Numbered from the stretch's first letter, positions 37,905 through 49,789 are shown. The stretch: DNA of 64,000 nucleotides from Eonycteris spelaea (GCA_003508835.1 PUFA01000105.1:5580001-5644000); one strand, 5' to 3'. The notes: generated from the sequence alone by a model not told the origin. Numbers and translations: made by a program.

Positions 37905-38000
37905 AGTAAGACCTGATGGAGTATTTTGAGAAGCCATAATCCCTGTAAAGCACTTAGCTCAGTGCCTGAGAAACAGTACATGTTCCTCGTCATGATTGCT
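37905..38000 (+). mobile_element. MIR 3' fragment
   Basis: 'gtaaagcacttagctcagtg' and 'cctgagaaacagtacatgtt' match the 3' third of MIR. Confidence 0.6.
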
Positions 38001-38129
38001 TTGTTGTCCTAGGTGTATTTATTCTATTTGAGCTTTAACATCCTTGGAGTAGCAAATAATAGTTTCAATAATGGTGCTATTTTATTTTTATGCTGAAGAG
38101 AGCTGTTAGGTGTAATGCTTTGTTCTTCG

Positions 38130-38350
38130 GAGGATTCATTCATTCAAAGATATTGTTTCGTGTGACCACTGTTCTTATGGGAAACATTAAAGGCGAGTGT
38201 CTCCAAGTAAGAATCCGTAGGAAGTTTCCAGGGAGGAGGTAATGTTTCAGCTGAGATCTGGCAGACCAGTAGGAGCTGGAGGCGGTTAGATGAAAATGTA
38301 GGAAAGATAGTTAGAGGTAGATGTAACATGTAGACAGAAAAGGACTTAGG
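38130..38350 (+). mobile_element. Old unnamed interspersed repeat fragment
   Basis: 'gaggaggtaatgtttcagct', 'gagatctggcagaccagtag' and 'gagctggaggcgg' resemble part of the widespread ancient repeat that also appears at 49790-50240 and 54150-55085. The match here is weaker than at those places. Confidence 0.4.
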
Positions 38351-39344
38351 GACTGGAGTTACAAAGTGGGCTTGGTAAAAATTTCCCTTTTTCCTTTGGA
38401 ATGATGGTTTGTTCTCAACCTCCTCTCTATGGATTTAAAATAAAATAAAAATAATTGTTGGAAAGTATCGGTGTAAAGATCGGCATACTTCAAAGATAAA
38501 TATATAAGCAAATTTATTTCTTCAGCACAAAAGATGACTGTAAAGAACATTTGTCATTTTTTTGACTAACTAGCATCTAAACCCCTCTCTTCGGGGGATT
38601 CTTAATCCTTTGAATCTTCTAGGACTCAGTATTCCACTCTAGAAACAGGATTTTTGTACTTCCCCAAACTGCCTTGTAAGCAGGGCAGTGTGGTCTGAGC
38701 TGTATTACAGAGACTCAATACTTCAGACTTTGAATAGGGAGCTAGTGATACAAGGAATTCAGAGATAAGAGAAGAAGCTATGACCTAGAAAGTGGTGGGA
38801 ACAAGGTCAAAATCATGTACAGAAAGAGAAAACTATTCAAATGGAATAAATGATATTTTATGAAAAAGAAAGAATGATTTTAAGAACACAGATAGCAGAG
38901 CCAAGAGCCATAAAGAATTATTCCAGCCCTTGAGATTTATTTCTCGCAAACTTTTGCCTAGCTGAATTTCAGAATTCCCAGAAAGCAGTGACTCCGCTTA
39001 AGCATCCATTTCCCCCCTTTTTAAACAGAAAATTATATAACAGAGAGCCTATGTCTGTCCCATCATTATGCATTGGGTGCGGAGGGTGGGGGACAGATAA
39101 ATTTTCTCTTCGGTTTCACAGGTGTACAGACTGAAGGTATATTTATTTGAGAAGCTGTGTGTAAGGAACTATACCTGATGAATCCCATCCAAACCTGGAC
39201 CTAATTTGATCAGATTCTGGACTTTGAGCTGATGCTATAATGAGATGAAACTTTGAGAGATATTGATTGGGAATAAATGTATTTCCATGTGAGATGGACA
39301 TGAATTATTGGGATCTAGAGAATGAACTATTGAAGGCAGTATTT
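38351..39344. other. Unassigned sequence
   Basis: No gene or named repeat recognised over about 1 kb. Confidence 0.45.
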
Positions 39345-39930
39345 AAGATGATTCCCAATAGTCCTCACTTTCTGGCATTCAAGCCTTAGTTTAATGTCCT
39401 CCACTTGAGTGTGAGCTGGACTTACTGACTGATGGAATATAGCAGGAAGGATGTAATAATATAAAAATTATTTTTATAATTTATAAAATTAGAAAAAGAC
39501 AGAGAATGAAGGCTTCCAACTTTTATGCTCTCTCATGCTCTCTCCCTCGCTTATTCTAAAGGAAGACAGCTACCATGTTGTGAGCCACCTTATGGAGAGA
39601 TTCATATGGCAGGAAATGGAGGGAAGTTTCCAGCCAAAATCCAGAAATGAAATAAGACCCTCAGGCCAACAGCTAGCAGAACTAGATTCTTTCAAGAACC
39701 ATCTGAGGGAGTTTTAAATTATTCTCTCTTGCAGATGAGCTATTGGGTAAAACCCCAGCCCCAGCCAATAGCTTGACTGAGATTCATGAAAGACTAGATT
39801 TATAGATACCTAGCAAAGTTAGACTCACATTTCTAGCTCAGAGAAACTGAGAAGATAAAGGATTATTCCTTTAAACCGCCAAGTGTTGGGCTAATTTGCT
39901 GTAGAGTAAAATAAAACTAAATATCTCTAA
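39345..39930 (+). mobile_element. MLT1-like (ERVL-MaLR) LTR
   Basis: 'agatgattcccaatagtcct' and 'cttgagtgtgagctggactt' near the start, 'agacagctaccatgttgtga', 'gagagattcatatggcagga', and the end 'ccgccaagtgttgggctaat' plus 'ttgctgtagagtaa' follow the order of a MaLR-type LTR. The 60-codon frame at 39535-39717 lies inside it. It is non-coding and appears solo. Confidence 0.6.
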
Positions 39931-41034
39931 ATCATCCCTAAAAAGTTGCTCTCGTCTGTTCCATTACAGACTGTTTAAAATGAAAAATAATTAAGAACAA
40001 CATTATTGGCTCGTTATTTAGAAGTAGACGAGAGTGGAAAGCAGTTGCCTCAGAACAAGGGAGTAAGAAGAGGTGGAGGCAAGAGCTGATGCTTTTTCAT
40101 TAAACTCTGACTTTCAAAAGTTTGCCTCAGACTTCTAAAAACCTCTTCCAGAAAATCCCTTCTCTGAGGCTTCTGAAGAGCCACAATTTCATTTTCAGAT
40201 CTCAAAACTGCATAGCATTATATAGTATTAGCAGCATTTCCAAATGCATTATCTCTGTAATTCTCTTATTTCCTTCAAAGAAGATGAGGGCAGTGTAGAT
40301 TTTGACATTGCCCTGAAAGCAGAGGAAAAGGACTTGCCCAGAAAAAGATTCTATAACTCTTTGGTAAGTATTCAATTCATAAGTGAAGTATTAAATATGA
40401 AGATTGACTGGTCTGATACTCCAGGAATTTGCAAAGGAAGAAAATACAGAACATATGGGGAAAACTCAAAAAAATGCCATTCATAAACTGAAACTTAAAA
40501 AAAAATAAATCAATGTAATTTAATGCTGAGCTGATACATCTTGCTTGATGTAACTTTTCATTAAAAAGTTATATAGTTTTTATGCTATTGCCTTTTGAAC
40601 ACTAGCTTACATTGATAACCACGCCAAAATACAGAAATCAAGAGAAACAGCAGGACCCAGAGGACCAGGTGAGATTCTAGCGTTTGAAGGAATTGAATTT
40701 AGGCACCACCATTGACCTTCTTCAGGTCGTATGAACTCGCTTAAGCTAATTAAAAACCATCTATGAAGTAAAAATAAAAAGAATCATGCACCTCATAAGG
40801 CATATGCATGCCTTACTAACAATATTTTGGTGTCATTGAAGCCCTAGAAACTGACTACCGGCCTAAGAACACAGAGGTGGAGAAACACTAGCTGACAGTT
40901 TCCAAAGCAAATCTCTCTCCTTGAAAGAAATGTCAAAGGTTTACCACCCAAATACAATTAAAAGTGAAAAAAAAAATTCTCCCAGAGCGAAAGATGGCAA
41001 GCAATGAAAATGAAGCCTACGAGAGACCACCAGC
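39931..41034. other. Unassigned, possible MIR remnant inside
   Basis: 40235-40345 has weak reverse-MIR resemblance ('aaaggacttgcccagaaaaa'). The 80-codon frame across it (40244-40486) is therefore unlikely to be a gene. The remainder is AT-rich and unassigned. Confidence 0.35.
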
Positions 41035-41235
41035 CCTGTGATTTACTCAGGGCTTGCTACACACCGGGCATTGTGCTGAGCACTGACTTCCGTTATTTCT
41101 TCACTCATTACAACACGCCCACAAGTTGGGTATATTTACACCTATTTGATAAAATGGCACTTAATAATAAATAGATCACACGGCAAGCAGTTGAACTGAT
41201 ACCCAAGGAAGACTCTGCCGGAATGCAAAATCTGG
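41035..41235 (-). mobile_element. MIR SINE
   Basis: Reverse-complement MIR: 'gggcttgctacacaccgggc', 'attgtgctgagcactgactt', 'cacctatttgataaaatggc' and 'cacacggcaagcagttgaac'. Confidence 0.75.
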
Positions 41236-41584
41236 GAGGCAAGAAATCACAACACTGAGAATATGAATGGCCTGAGGGGGAAAAAAAAAAAAGTTTGTTG
41301 TTTTAGTGAAAAAAACAAACAAACAAAAAAGATGTCAAGTTCTTTGTAAAGATACATGCTGAATATTCTCTGCATAGTGGCCCCCGTGCCTGGGGTCTAC
41401 CCAAGGCACTTAAGCAGACATTCACGCCTGACAATGGCACTCTACCCTGGCCACACTGACAGGGCCAAGAGCAAGGATGCCTCCTGAAACTCGCCAACAC
41501 TGCCTGCCCTTGTCCAATGAGGAAAAGCGGAAGGAACACAAATGATGGTTATTAGCTGAGACAACCAGGATCTCTCGCTTTTTA
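41236..41584. other. Unassigned sequence
   Basis: No gene or repeat recognised apart from A-rich runs at 41280-41292 and 41310-41330. Confidence 0.4.
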
Positions 41585-41953
41585 TTTTCAATTCTTTTAT
41601 TTTGAAATAGTTTCAAACCTACAGGAAAGTTATAAGGACAGTACAAAGCTCTTGCATGCTCTTCACACAGATTCCCTAATTGTTAAAGTTTCCCACGTTT
41701 GCTCCATTTCTCTCTCTTTTTTTAGAGAGAGACAGAGAAGTGTGTTGACTCATCACCCTGAAGTACTGCAGTGTGTCTCCCACCAAAAAATAAGGGTGCT
41801 CTCCTAAATTAGTACCCATTTACAACATGTAACACACTCCTTCCAGTCAGGAAATAAACACTGATACATGACGTCCATCCAACCCACAGACACCATATAA
41901 ATTTTGTCCTCTGTCTTAATAATGGCTATTTTTCCTTCCTAGTCCAGCTTTCT
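41585..41953 (-). mobile_element. Old LINE-1 3' region, inverted (part 1)
   Basis: 'ttttgaaatagtttcaaacc', 'ctacaggaaagttataagga', 'gattccctaattgttaaagt', 'gaagtactgcagtgtgtctc' and 'tccttccagtcaggaaataa' match the reverse complement of an old L1M/L1ME 3' region. The element continues at 42146 beyond the CA microsatellite. Confidence 0.75.
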
Positions 41954-42145
41954 ACACACAGACACACACACAGACACACACACAGAGACACACACACACA
42001 GACACACACACACACAGACACACACACACAGACACACACACAGACACACACACAGACACACACACACAGAGACACACACAGACACACACACAGACACACA
42101 CACACAGACACACACAGACACACACACACACACAACACACACACA
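41954..42145 (+). repeat. Structured (AC)n/AG compound microsatellite
   Basis: About 190 bp of AC dinucleotides is interrupted at fairly regular 8-16 nt intervals by AG, giving a higher-order minisatellite-like pattern. It interrupts an inverted L1. The Cys/Val-rich minus-strand frames over it are artefacts. Confidence 0.95.
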
Positions 42146-42380
42146 TTGTTTTTACATGTCATATCTCAGTCTGGAAAAGTTCCTTAGTCTTTGCCTGTCT
42201 CTCATGTCCTTGACTACAGGTCTTTCATTCTATAAGTCGGGTCTGTCCTGTTTCCTCATGAACAGAGTCAGGACATGGATACACGGCAGGTGTGCCAGGG
42301 AGATGATACTGTGCCCTCCGCACAGGTGTGTGATTACTCCCAAACAAGAGTTCACTACTTCAGTAAGGAAATTGGTAGAC
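42146..42380 (-). mobile_element. Old LINE-1 3' region, inverted (part 2)
   Basis: 'gtcatatctcagtctggaaa', 'cctgtctctcatgtccttga', 'gtcctgtttcctcatgaaca' and 'ggtgtgccagggagatgata' continue the same L1M consensus in the same orientation as 41585-41953. Confidence 0.7.
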
Positions 42381-42384
42381 ATTT

Positions 42385-42808
42385 TTTCTCTTTTTTCAAT
42401 TTTTTATCGTGGTAAAAAACACAACACAAAATTTACCACCTTAACCATTTTTAAACATACAGTTCAGTGGTGTTAAGTACACTCATATATTGTGCAATCA
42501 TCACCACTATCCATCTCCGAATCACTTCTACCTTGCAAAACTGAAATTCTGTACACTTACGTCCCCATAATACAAACCAATAATTCCCCATCCGCCTTTC
42601 TCTTAGGTCCTGGACACCACTATTCTATCTTCTGTCTCTGTGATTTTGACTATTCTAGGTACCTTATGTTAATGGAATCATACAGTATTTGTTTTTTTGT
42701 GACTGGCTTATTACACTTAACATGTTGTCTTCGAGGTTAATCCATATAGTAGCGTATGTCAGAATTTCATCCCTTTTTAAGGCTGAATAATATTTCATTG
42801 TATATGTA

Positions 42809-42841
<33 letters not shown>

Positions 42842-42935
42842 TATACCACATTTGGCTTATCCATTCATCTGTTGATGGATGCTCGAGTTGCTTCCATATT
42901 TTAGCTATTGTAAATAATATAGCTGTGCACACGGG
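42385..42935 (-). mobile_element. LINE-1 ORF2 end / 3' UTR, inverted
   Basis: The plus strand carries reverse-complement L1MB-type sequence: 'ttaaacatacagttcagtgg', 'gcaatcatcaccactatcca', 'tgactattctaggtacctta', 'gtgactggcttattacactt', 'aaggctgaataatatttcat' and 'ttatccattcatctgttgat'. A (TA)n run at 42807-42850 has expanded inside it. Confidence 0.88.
42807..42850 (+). repeat. (TA)n with short (CA) interruption
   Basis: A run of about 12 TA units is followed by ACACACA and more TA units, expanded from the 'tgtatatat' position of the inverted L1. Confidence 0.9.
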
Positions 42936-44212
42936 TATACAAGAATAGACTCAAAATGGATTAAAGACTTAAATGTAAGACCGAAAACCATAAAACTTCT
43001 AGAAAAAAACATAGGTAGTAAATTCTCTGATATTGCTACAGTAATTTCTTTTCAGCTATATCTCCTCAGGCAAGAAAACAAAAGAAAACAAGGGGAAAAA
43101 AAGACTATATCAAACTAAAAAGTTTTTGCACAGCAAAAGAAACTATCAACAAAATGAAAAGAGAGCCCACTGAAAGGGAGAAGATATTTGCCTATGATAC
43201 AGCTGACAAGGGCTTATCATACAAAGTTTATAAAGAGCTCATACAACTCAACAACGAAAAACCAAATAATCCAATTTAAAAACAGACAGAAGATCTGAAT
43301 AGATATTTCTCCAAAGAGAACATAAAGATGGCCAATAGACCTCTGAAAAGATGCTCAAGATCACTAATCATCAGAGGAATACAAATTAAAATTATGATGA
43401 TATATCACCTCGCACCTGTCAGAATGGCTCTCATCGATAAATCAAAAAACAAGTGTCAGCAAGGATGTGGAGAAAAGGGAACCCTCATACATCGTTGGTG
43501 GGATTGCAAATTGGTACAGCCACTAGGGAAAACAGTCTGGAGGTTCCTCAAAAAAAATAAAAATGGATCTAGCTTTTGACCCGGCAATTGCCCTTCTGAG
43601 TATTTATCCAAAGAAAACCAAAATATTAATTTATCCATGCACTCCTATGTTTACGGCAGTGCTAGTCACAATAGCCAAGCTGTGGGAGCAACCTAAATGC
43701 CCATGAACAGATGATTAGATAAAGTTATGTTCATATATGCAATGGAATATTACTCAGCCATAAAAAAAAATGAAATCCTACCATTTGCAATGACATGGAT
43801 AGACCTAGAGCTTATTATGTTAAGAGAAATAAGTCAGACAGAGAAAGACAAATACCATATAATTTCACTTATATGTGGAATCTAAGGAACAAAAAGAACA
43901 AAGTAATCGAAAACAGACTCATGAATACAGAGGACAACCTGGTGATGGCTGGAGGACAGAGGGTTTAGGGGACTGGGAGAAAGGGGTGAAGGGTTAAAGG
44001 AGCATGAATGAGTAGTTGAGGGATGGTCACGGGGATGGCGAGCGTGACGTAGGGAATGCAGTCAGCTGTAATGTAGTGGCTGTGTATAGAGCCAGGTGGG
44101 TGATAGAGTAATTGGAGGGATCATTTCAAAAAATATCTCAATGTCCAACCAAGGTACTGTATACTTGAAACTAATAATTAAATTTAAAAATACTGTAAAA
44201 AAAGAAATGAGG
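42936..44212 (+). mobile_element. Younger LINE-1: ORF2 C-terminus and 3' UTR
   Basis: ORF2 remnant begins at 'actcaaaatggattaaagac'. The 83-codon frame at 43328-43579 includes the ORF2 C-terminal motifs 'GEKGTLIH' and 'VWRFLKK', followed by stops. The 3' UTR runs from about 43890 to 'ctgtatacttgaaactaat' and an A-rich end near 44205. It is the least mutated L1 in the window and resembles laurasiatherian L1. It is 5' truncated and cannot encode a working protein. Confidence 0.88.
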
Positions 44213-47200
44213 GATGCCTTTTCTGATAAGAGGTAAGAAAGAAATAAAAGGTAAGACATAGACAAATTATCTCCTCTTCCTCCATCTTACCTGCCCTGAT
44301 TTTAGGCATAACTATGTTATGTGGCTGTTCTCTGTGTTCCTTTTAGCAGTCTGTATGGCCTTCTATGGGCCTCTATCTCAGTATTTTAACACCTTATCTA
44401 CGTGTCTGCTCCCTTATGCATTACATGCATTGAATATGCGCTTTGTAAAGAACGAGCGAGTAGATGAAGATCTCAGGAACAGGAGTTCATCGCCCCGGTG
44501 GAACTCTCTGGTTCTCCTGGTACCTTTTTAAAGTGGCACCTAGAACTCCAATGTCTTCCATCGAATGAAAAACTGAAAACAGAGGAACCAAACATTTTTC
44601 CAGAACCACTTCCTAACTTGAATTTTCTACAGGACTGTATTAGCCCTGCTCAGAGTTTATGTCCAGCACGAGGATGACAGCCAGAGGACCAGTGGGACTC
44701 AGGCCTCTGTTCCCTCCCGCTGTGAAGACGGCGACCACGTTAAAACCGAGCAACCCTAGAGACGCACAGTTAAGACTCTTCACGAGGAACCATTCTCCTG
44801 CTAAAAACGCACGTCCTGAAGTGTCGCCAGGGTGCCCTCTGACGATAACATAGACAGCGTGTGCGCCAGGGTGCCCCGGGAGGAAAACGAAGCGGTACCT
44901 GGTTTTAAGTTTACGTAACACCTTTAAAGGACAGTCTGAACATCCCTGCCCGTTCCCACGTTCGCATCGTTTCATCCTACCTCCGGTGCCTACTCGCCCA
45001 GCCCGGATGCCGTCAGCCTCTCTTGAAATCGAAGTGAGCATCGTCCATCCCACCCACGGAGGAAAATGTGCTGTCCCTCCCGATTCTTCAGAAAAGAGGA
45101 GGGGGCGTTTATCCTTCTCCTACTTCGTCTAGCTTCGAGATCCTCCATGAGTCGGGTGACAGGGGTTATTTCAAGAAATCCTTCGTGGTGCTTTAACCAC
45201 CACCTCCTTCCTTAGCTAAACCACCAATAAACTGAAGACTGAGCGGAGGTTGGATGTCCACTAAGATCTGAGGGGAGTCAGGAGGGCCGTGTTGCAGCAT
45301 CACCCCGCAAACTAAATTAAAAATGTGTATCAGATGGGCATACTGTAAATGCCCTTCAACTGTGCCCCCTGGTCAGGCTCACTGCGTACGGTGTGTAAGT
45401 CCTTAGCTTCCTCATTAGAGCTGGGTTCCTCTTCTGCCCAGTCCCGGCAACCTCCAAATTCTTGTTTTAGTGCTAAAGGCAGCTGAGTTCTTTTTTCTCA
45501 TTCCTTACGCTTTCCAAGCCATTCCCCGAAGCGCATCTTTTTCCATTTGCCAAACAGCTCATCTCTTCCAAAGAGAAATTCTGCTATTTCCTTAGGATCC
45601 AGAAGCACCTTAGGGTCCGCTGGGATTGTAAATAATCGTTTCTCCTACACACAGAGACTAGTCGGGTGTAACGCACAATTCCTAAGGGGCTTCCCATCTC
45701 ACGGGGCTTCCGCTCTCTGTAAGAACCTCCAGACGTGTGGGAGCAGTGGGCAGCCACCATGTCTGCCCTCTGTGACTCTTCCCTGACCCTGTCCACAGGT
45801 GACACGTCCTTGAGAGAACATCTGATCACAGCTGGAGGAACCGTGACCGGAAATTAGACACAGAGCCTGAAGCAGAGTCGTGTGAACGCCAGCACTCAGA
45901 GACGGGGTGACACCCCCTGCTGCCAGGGTCCTTGTCCTCCCCAAAATTCGTCTGATCCGTTCTTTTCCGCACTCAGTGATACTCCAAAGTCTTTCTGTTG
46001 CTTCCACGAGGTAGTAGTGTTAATTTTTATTACTCTTACCTAAACGATCTTGATTGAATGAAGAACTTTAGACAACCCCACAAAAAAAAAACATACAAAT
46101 TCTCAGGGCAGAACATTCTACAATTTTTTTTTTTTAGAACATTCAGGTTAGCCAGAATCCTCTGATCAAGGAGATGGTCAACCATGATTACCAGAAAATG
46201 AAACGACCATCAATTCTCTTATATCTGGATACATTCATTCTACAGAACAACCCAAGACATCGGTGGGTGATACATGCTATTGAAATTATTAGTATCAGAG
46301 GCTTCCAGCTACTTCTACGGGCCTTAGCATTTATTCAAGGAAAGGTGTGGAATTAAAATTATCATCACAGTATAGCCGAACAGGATTTTCTAGGAACGTA
46401 CACTCTCATCACAACATTGGTTTAAAAAAAAATTTTTTTTGGCAGGAGTGGGGAATGTCTAAAAGTTGCTTCAGGTTTTTTTTTTTTTTTAAACTTCATG
46501 GGTTCTCCAGAATTTCTTCCTGCCAGGAAGAGACTCCGAAATGCTTCTCTTCAGATGCTGACCTATGACAGAGACGACACTAGCTGTGTACAGAAGGCTG
46601 CTTCCTCTGTTAATCAAGTTACCGTTCCTCTCCATGCCCTTGAATGTCAAAGCAAAAACTTATAAATAATCCGATCTTAACATTTAAAATATGCACGCTT
46701 CTTCTGCCGCCAGAAGGGAAAGTCACTCACTCACCCTGGGTTTTCGGCCCATAATTGTCCTCAAAATTAAATAAAAACTCCCTACATCCCTTCTGTTGCT
46801 CAGCGAAAACAGGATAAAATACAGCAAATTCTCTTCAGCCGGCAGGTGCCAAGTTCCCCCCTCCCTCCTTAACACTACATTTACATCCCCTTCCAAACAC
46901 CACCAACTTCTCCGCCTGTTTATCTGCATAGAAATCAAGTCGCTATGGCTCAAACTCCTGTCGTGGAGAGAATTTTCTTCTATTAGAAAAAGATTGTTTT
47001 CCATTTTGCAGCGAGGAGTTTTGTGTTTTATTTCTGGAATGCGAGATAGCGGGGGCGGGCGGAGGGGAAGAGAGGCAGCTTGAGTTACAGGACTATTTAA
47101 GCCATAATATTTAATTTCAAACTTTGTCCTTTACAGCCTATTACCTCAGCTGCCATCTCGCTCCCTTTTCCTCATTTTCTGTTGAAAATGGATCTCATTG

Positions 47201-47929
47201 TTCTTGTCTGAATAAAAAAGACCCAGGCTCAGGCTATTTCAATTGGCTTCAGCTCAAGAATAAAAGATCCCTTTTAAAGTGAAAATCATGCCTTTTGCCA
47301 ATTCAGATCACATTACTCACGAGGCGAGGCAGCAAAGCCAGGCGCTGCCCCCATCAGGATCTGCGCACCCCACTGGAGAGGTCTAGCAGTCCCCAACTTC
47401 ACCAACAATCTCCCTGGCTGTGTGACCTGTCAGTTGACGGGCAGACCCCAGAAACCTCCTCAGAGGGTCTTTGATTGGCAGCAACAGGCAGAGCCCGACG
47501 CCTATCAGTCTAGTGGCCCCAAGGGGTAACTTTTTGCACTTGACTTTATTTTCTGCATCACCGTCAGCAACCTAAGCATAAGCACTGTCATTCGTCACCA
47601 GTTTGTAAGGAAAAATGACATTCGCGCTTATTTGGAAATAAGACATTCTGGGCACCTCCGAGGAAAGTAGTGTCACGGTGCCCTGTTTCTGGAGCACCTG
47701 TGGGAGGTCCACGTCACCCCTGAGACAGCGTTACCGCACACCCTCTGCTTCCTCTCTCTGTCCCTTCTTGATAATAATCATCCCATCTCTTCCCTCACCC
47801 TCCTCCCGCTGGCATACGAAGAGCCCCTCGCATTTGGGGTTTTGTGCTCTGTACAGGTAGTAAACGACCTAGAATTCAGAGACTTTAAAAAATATGGTCA
47901 TTGCAAATTAGCATCATGTAAAACAAATA
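44213..47929. other. Mostly single-copy block, no gene seen
   Basis: This 3.7 kb region has few repeat hallmarks. 44690-45180 is CpG-richer than its surroundings (see findings). 47090-47340 is unique, AT-balanced and could be conserved non-coding DNA. The longest frame is 137 codons (minus, 44640-45053) and has no domain. An A9T8 run lies at 46424-46440. Confidence 0.45.
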
Positions 47930-48050
47930 CAGTAAAATGGTAACGATTGGGGTGTCTGCACAGTGGGTATACGGAAATTCGTTTTTCTATTCTTACAATG
48001 TTTCCGTAAATGTAAAATTATTGCAAAATAAAATTTTACAGAAATAGTGC
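47930..48050 (+). mobile_element. LINE-1 3' terminus (old)
   Basis: 'cgattggggtgtctgcacag', 'tgggtatacggaaattcgtt', 'ctattcttacaatgtttccg' and 'attgcaaaataaaat' match an L1MD/L1ME 3' end. Confidence 0.6.
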
Positions 48051-48854
48051 CATCTTCATAGCATATGGTAAAACTCTGAACTCATCAAAAATCTAATGGA
48101 GTTGGTATTTGTAGCGGTCAACAGAACAATAAACATAAATAGAGCACCACAGGCAAAGTAAAATGTTCAGGACTGAGGTACCGCTGAGTTAAAGATGCAA
48201 GCAAATCAAAGGTTTTACTACAGAAATTTATGCTCTGCCTCAGTTTAGGAGTCTAATTCAAAGCAACAGGTACAGAGTTGTACAAGGAAGTTCCTTTGGT
48301 GAGTCACCAAGCTCATCCTCCAGGACCCTCATATATCTCTAAACAAAACCCCCCAAGAGAGTCCTCAATCTTTATATCAGCAGCAGTCAAATACAATCTA
48401 GGGACAAATTAAAACACAGTAAGCATAAAACATAGCCTTGAGACAGATTAAAATGAGAAAGGTATTTGCCAACAGCACACCGAGATGGCCACGTTTAATC
48501 AATAATGATAATGAGTCCCTTATCAACAATGAATCATTCACAAAGATGGAACGGATGGAATAGGGAGATAGTTAAGTGAAAGGAAACAAAATTCTCTTTC
48601 TGGTTGATATTACCTCACAAATGACCCAGGTGAACTATACAGTGTAGTACCGGTGAGACCATTGAGATCGGTTTCACAATCGATAAATTAAGCGGCCAAC
48701 AGGCGTGTTGTTGGAAAGTATTTTGGGACCGGCACGAGTGAAACCACGCCTTTTCGATATTCAAAAATTCTTTCAGTTTGTCAAGGCTGAGTTCAAGTCA
48801 GCAATCCTTGTCGAAGTTTTCCATGACTAAATAAATGTACTAAGCGCAGAACAA

Positions 48855-48886
<32 letters not shown>

Positions 48887-49294
48887 CCAACCATTTTTTT
48901 AAACTGCGAGTGGCCCCTTTGGGACTTGACAGGATTTGCCATTTCACATAGCAAGTTTCAGGGAAGAACCTTTTGGGGAAATGTTTCCAAAGAGAAGGTA
49001 TTTGAGGCAATTTGGGAGTTCATTTTCAGCCTGCCCCTAGGGTAAATATCACCTAAAGCTCAAAAATGTGGGCCCCAAATCACATGTGAAGATTTTTAAA
49101 AATCTAAAAGCTACTGCGATTCTCCTCTTAGCTGTACCTGAGAAACAACCAGTGAAGTTATGGATAAAGCTTGTTATTACAGTACATTTATTTAATAGGT
49201 AAAATAACCAATATCCAAAAAAGAAAAATAAATGATTCCGACGAGACTAATGGATCATGCTGGATCAAGGTCATGGCTTCGGTTGAGAGTCATT
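48051..49294. other. Single-copy sequence with a (GA)n run
   Basis: A (GA)14 microsatellite lies at 48859-48886. No gene or other repeat is recognised. A palindromic AP-1-like core lies at 48296-48310. Confidence 0.5.
48859..48886 (+). repeat. (GA)n microsatellite
   Basis: Fourteen GA units. Confidence 0.95.
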
Positions 49295-49545
49295 ATAACA
49301 CAGCATAAGGGTACAACGCTAGGGCAGAATGCCTGAGTTTGAATCCCGTCTCTGCTTCCTACTGGCTATATACCCTTGGGCAAGTCACTTAACAGTTCTG
49401 TGCCTCAGTTTCTTCATATCAACTAGCAATAACAGTAGTATCTGGCTCAGCGGGGTATTATAAGAGTAATGAGTCTTAAGTTATTTAAGCCCTAGGAACC
49501 ATGCCTAGCATCTAGTGTTATACAATTATCAACCATTGTTGATAG
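49295..49545 (+). mobile_element. MIR SINE, full length
   Basis: An excellent match includes 'gcctgagtttgaatcccgtc', 'tacccttgggcaagtcactt', 'ctgtgcctcagtttcttcat', 'gtattataagagtaatgagt' and 'catgcctagcatctagtg'. Confidence 0.93.
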
Positions 49546-49607
49546 ATTCTAAAATTAAACACTAATTTAAATGATTAGGTGATGGGATTAACACCATCAC
49601 CTAAAGG

Positions 49608-49768
49608 TTAACTCTTTTGGTACTATGGAGAACTGGATTCAAGTCCTTCCAGCATCGTGCGTGTATGAGCTGACACAAGTCAGTCACTTCCTGAGTCTTT
49701 TCATCTGTGAAACATAAATGAATGATAACCATAAATCCTACCTGGTGCTACATGGAAAACAAACGGTA
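49608..49768 (+). mobile_element. MIR SINE, 5' part
   Basis: 'aactggattcaagtccttcc', 'gacacaagtcagtcacttcc' and 'tcatctgtgaaacataaatg' give the tRNA-related head and part of the CORE. The 3' portion is lost. Confidence 0.75.
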
Positions 49769-49789
49769 GGAGACAAAACAGGGGGAGGG

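Noticed and set aside
41926..42162. Cys/Val-rich open frames of 64-78 codons on the minus strand
   Set aside because: They are translations of the CA/GA microsatellite in three frames, not protein-coding.
43328..43579. 83-codon frame with recognisable protein similarity
   Set aside because: It is the C-terminal part of LINE-1 ORF2 in a truncated, mutated element and not a host gene.
44640..45053. 137-codon minus-strand frame in the CpG-richer patch
   Set aside because: It has no domain, signal or splice context. Low stop density follows from local base composition.
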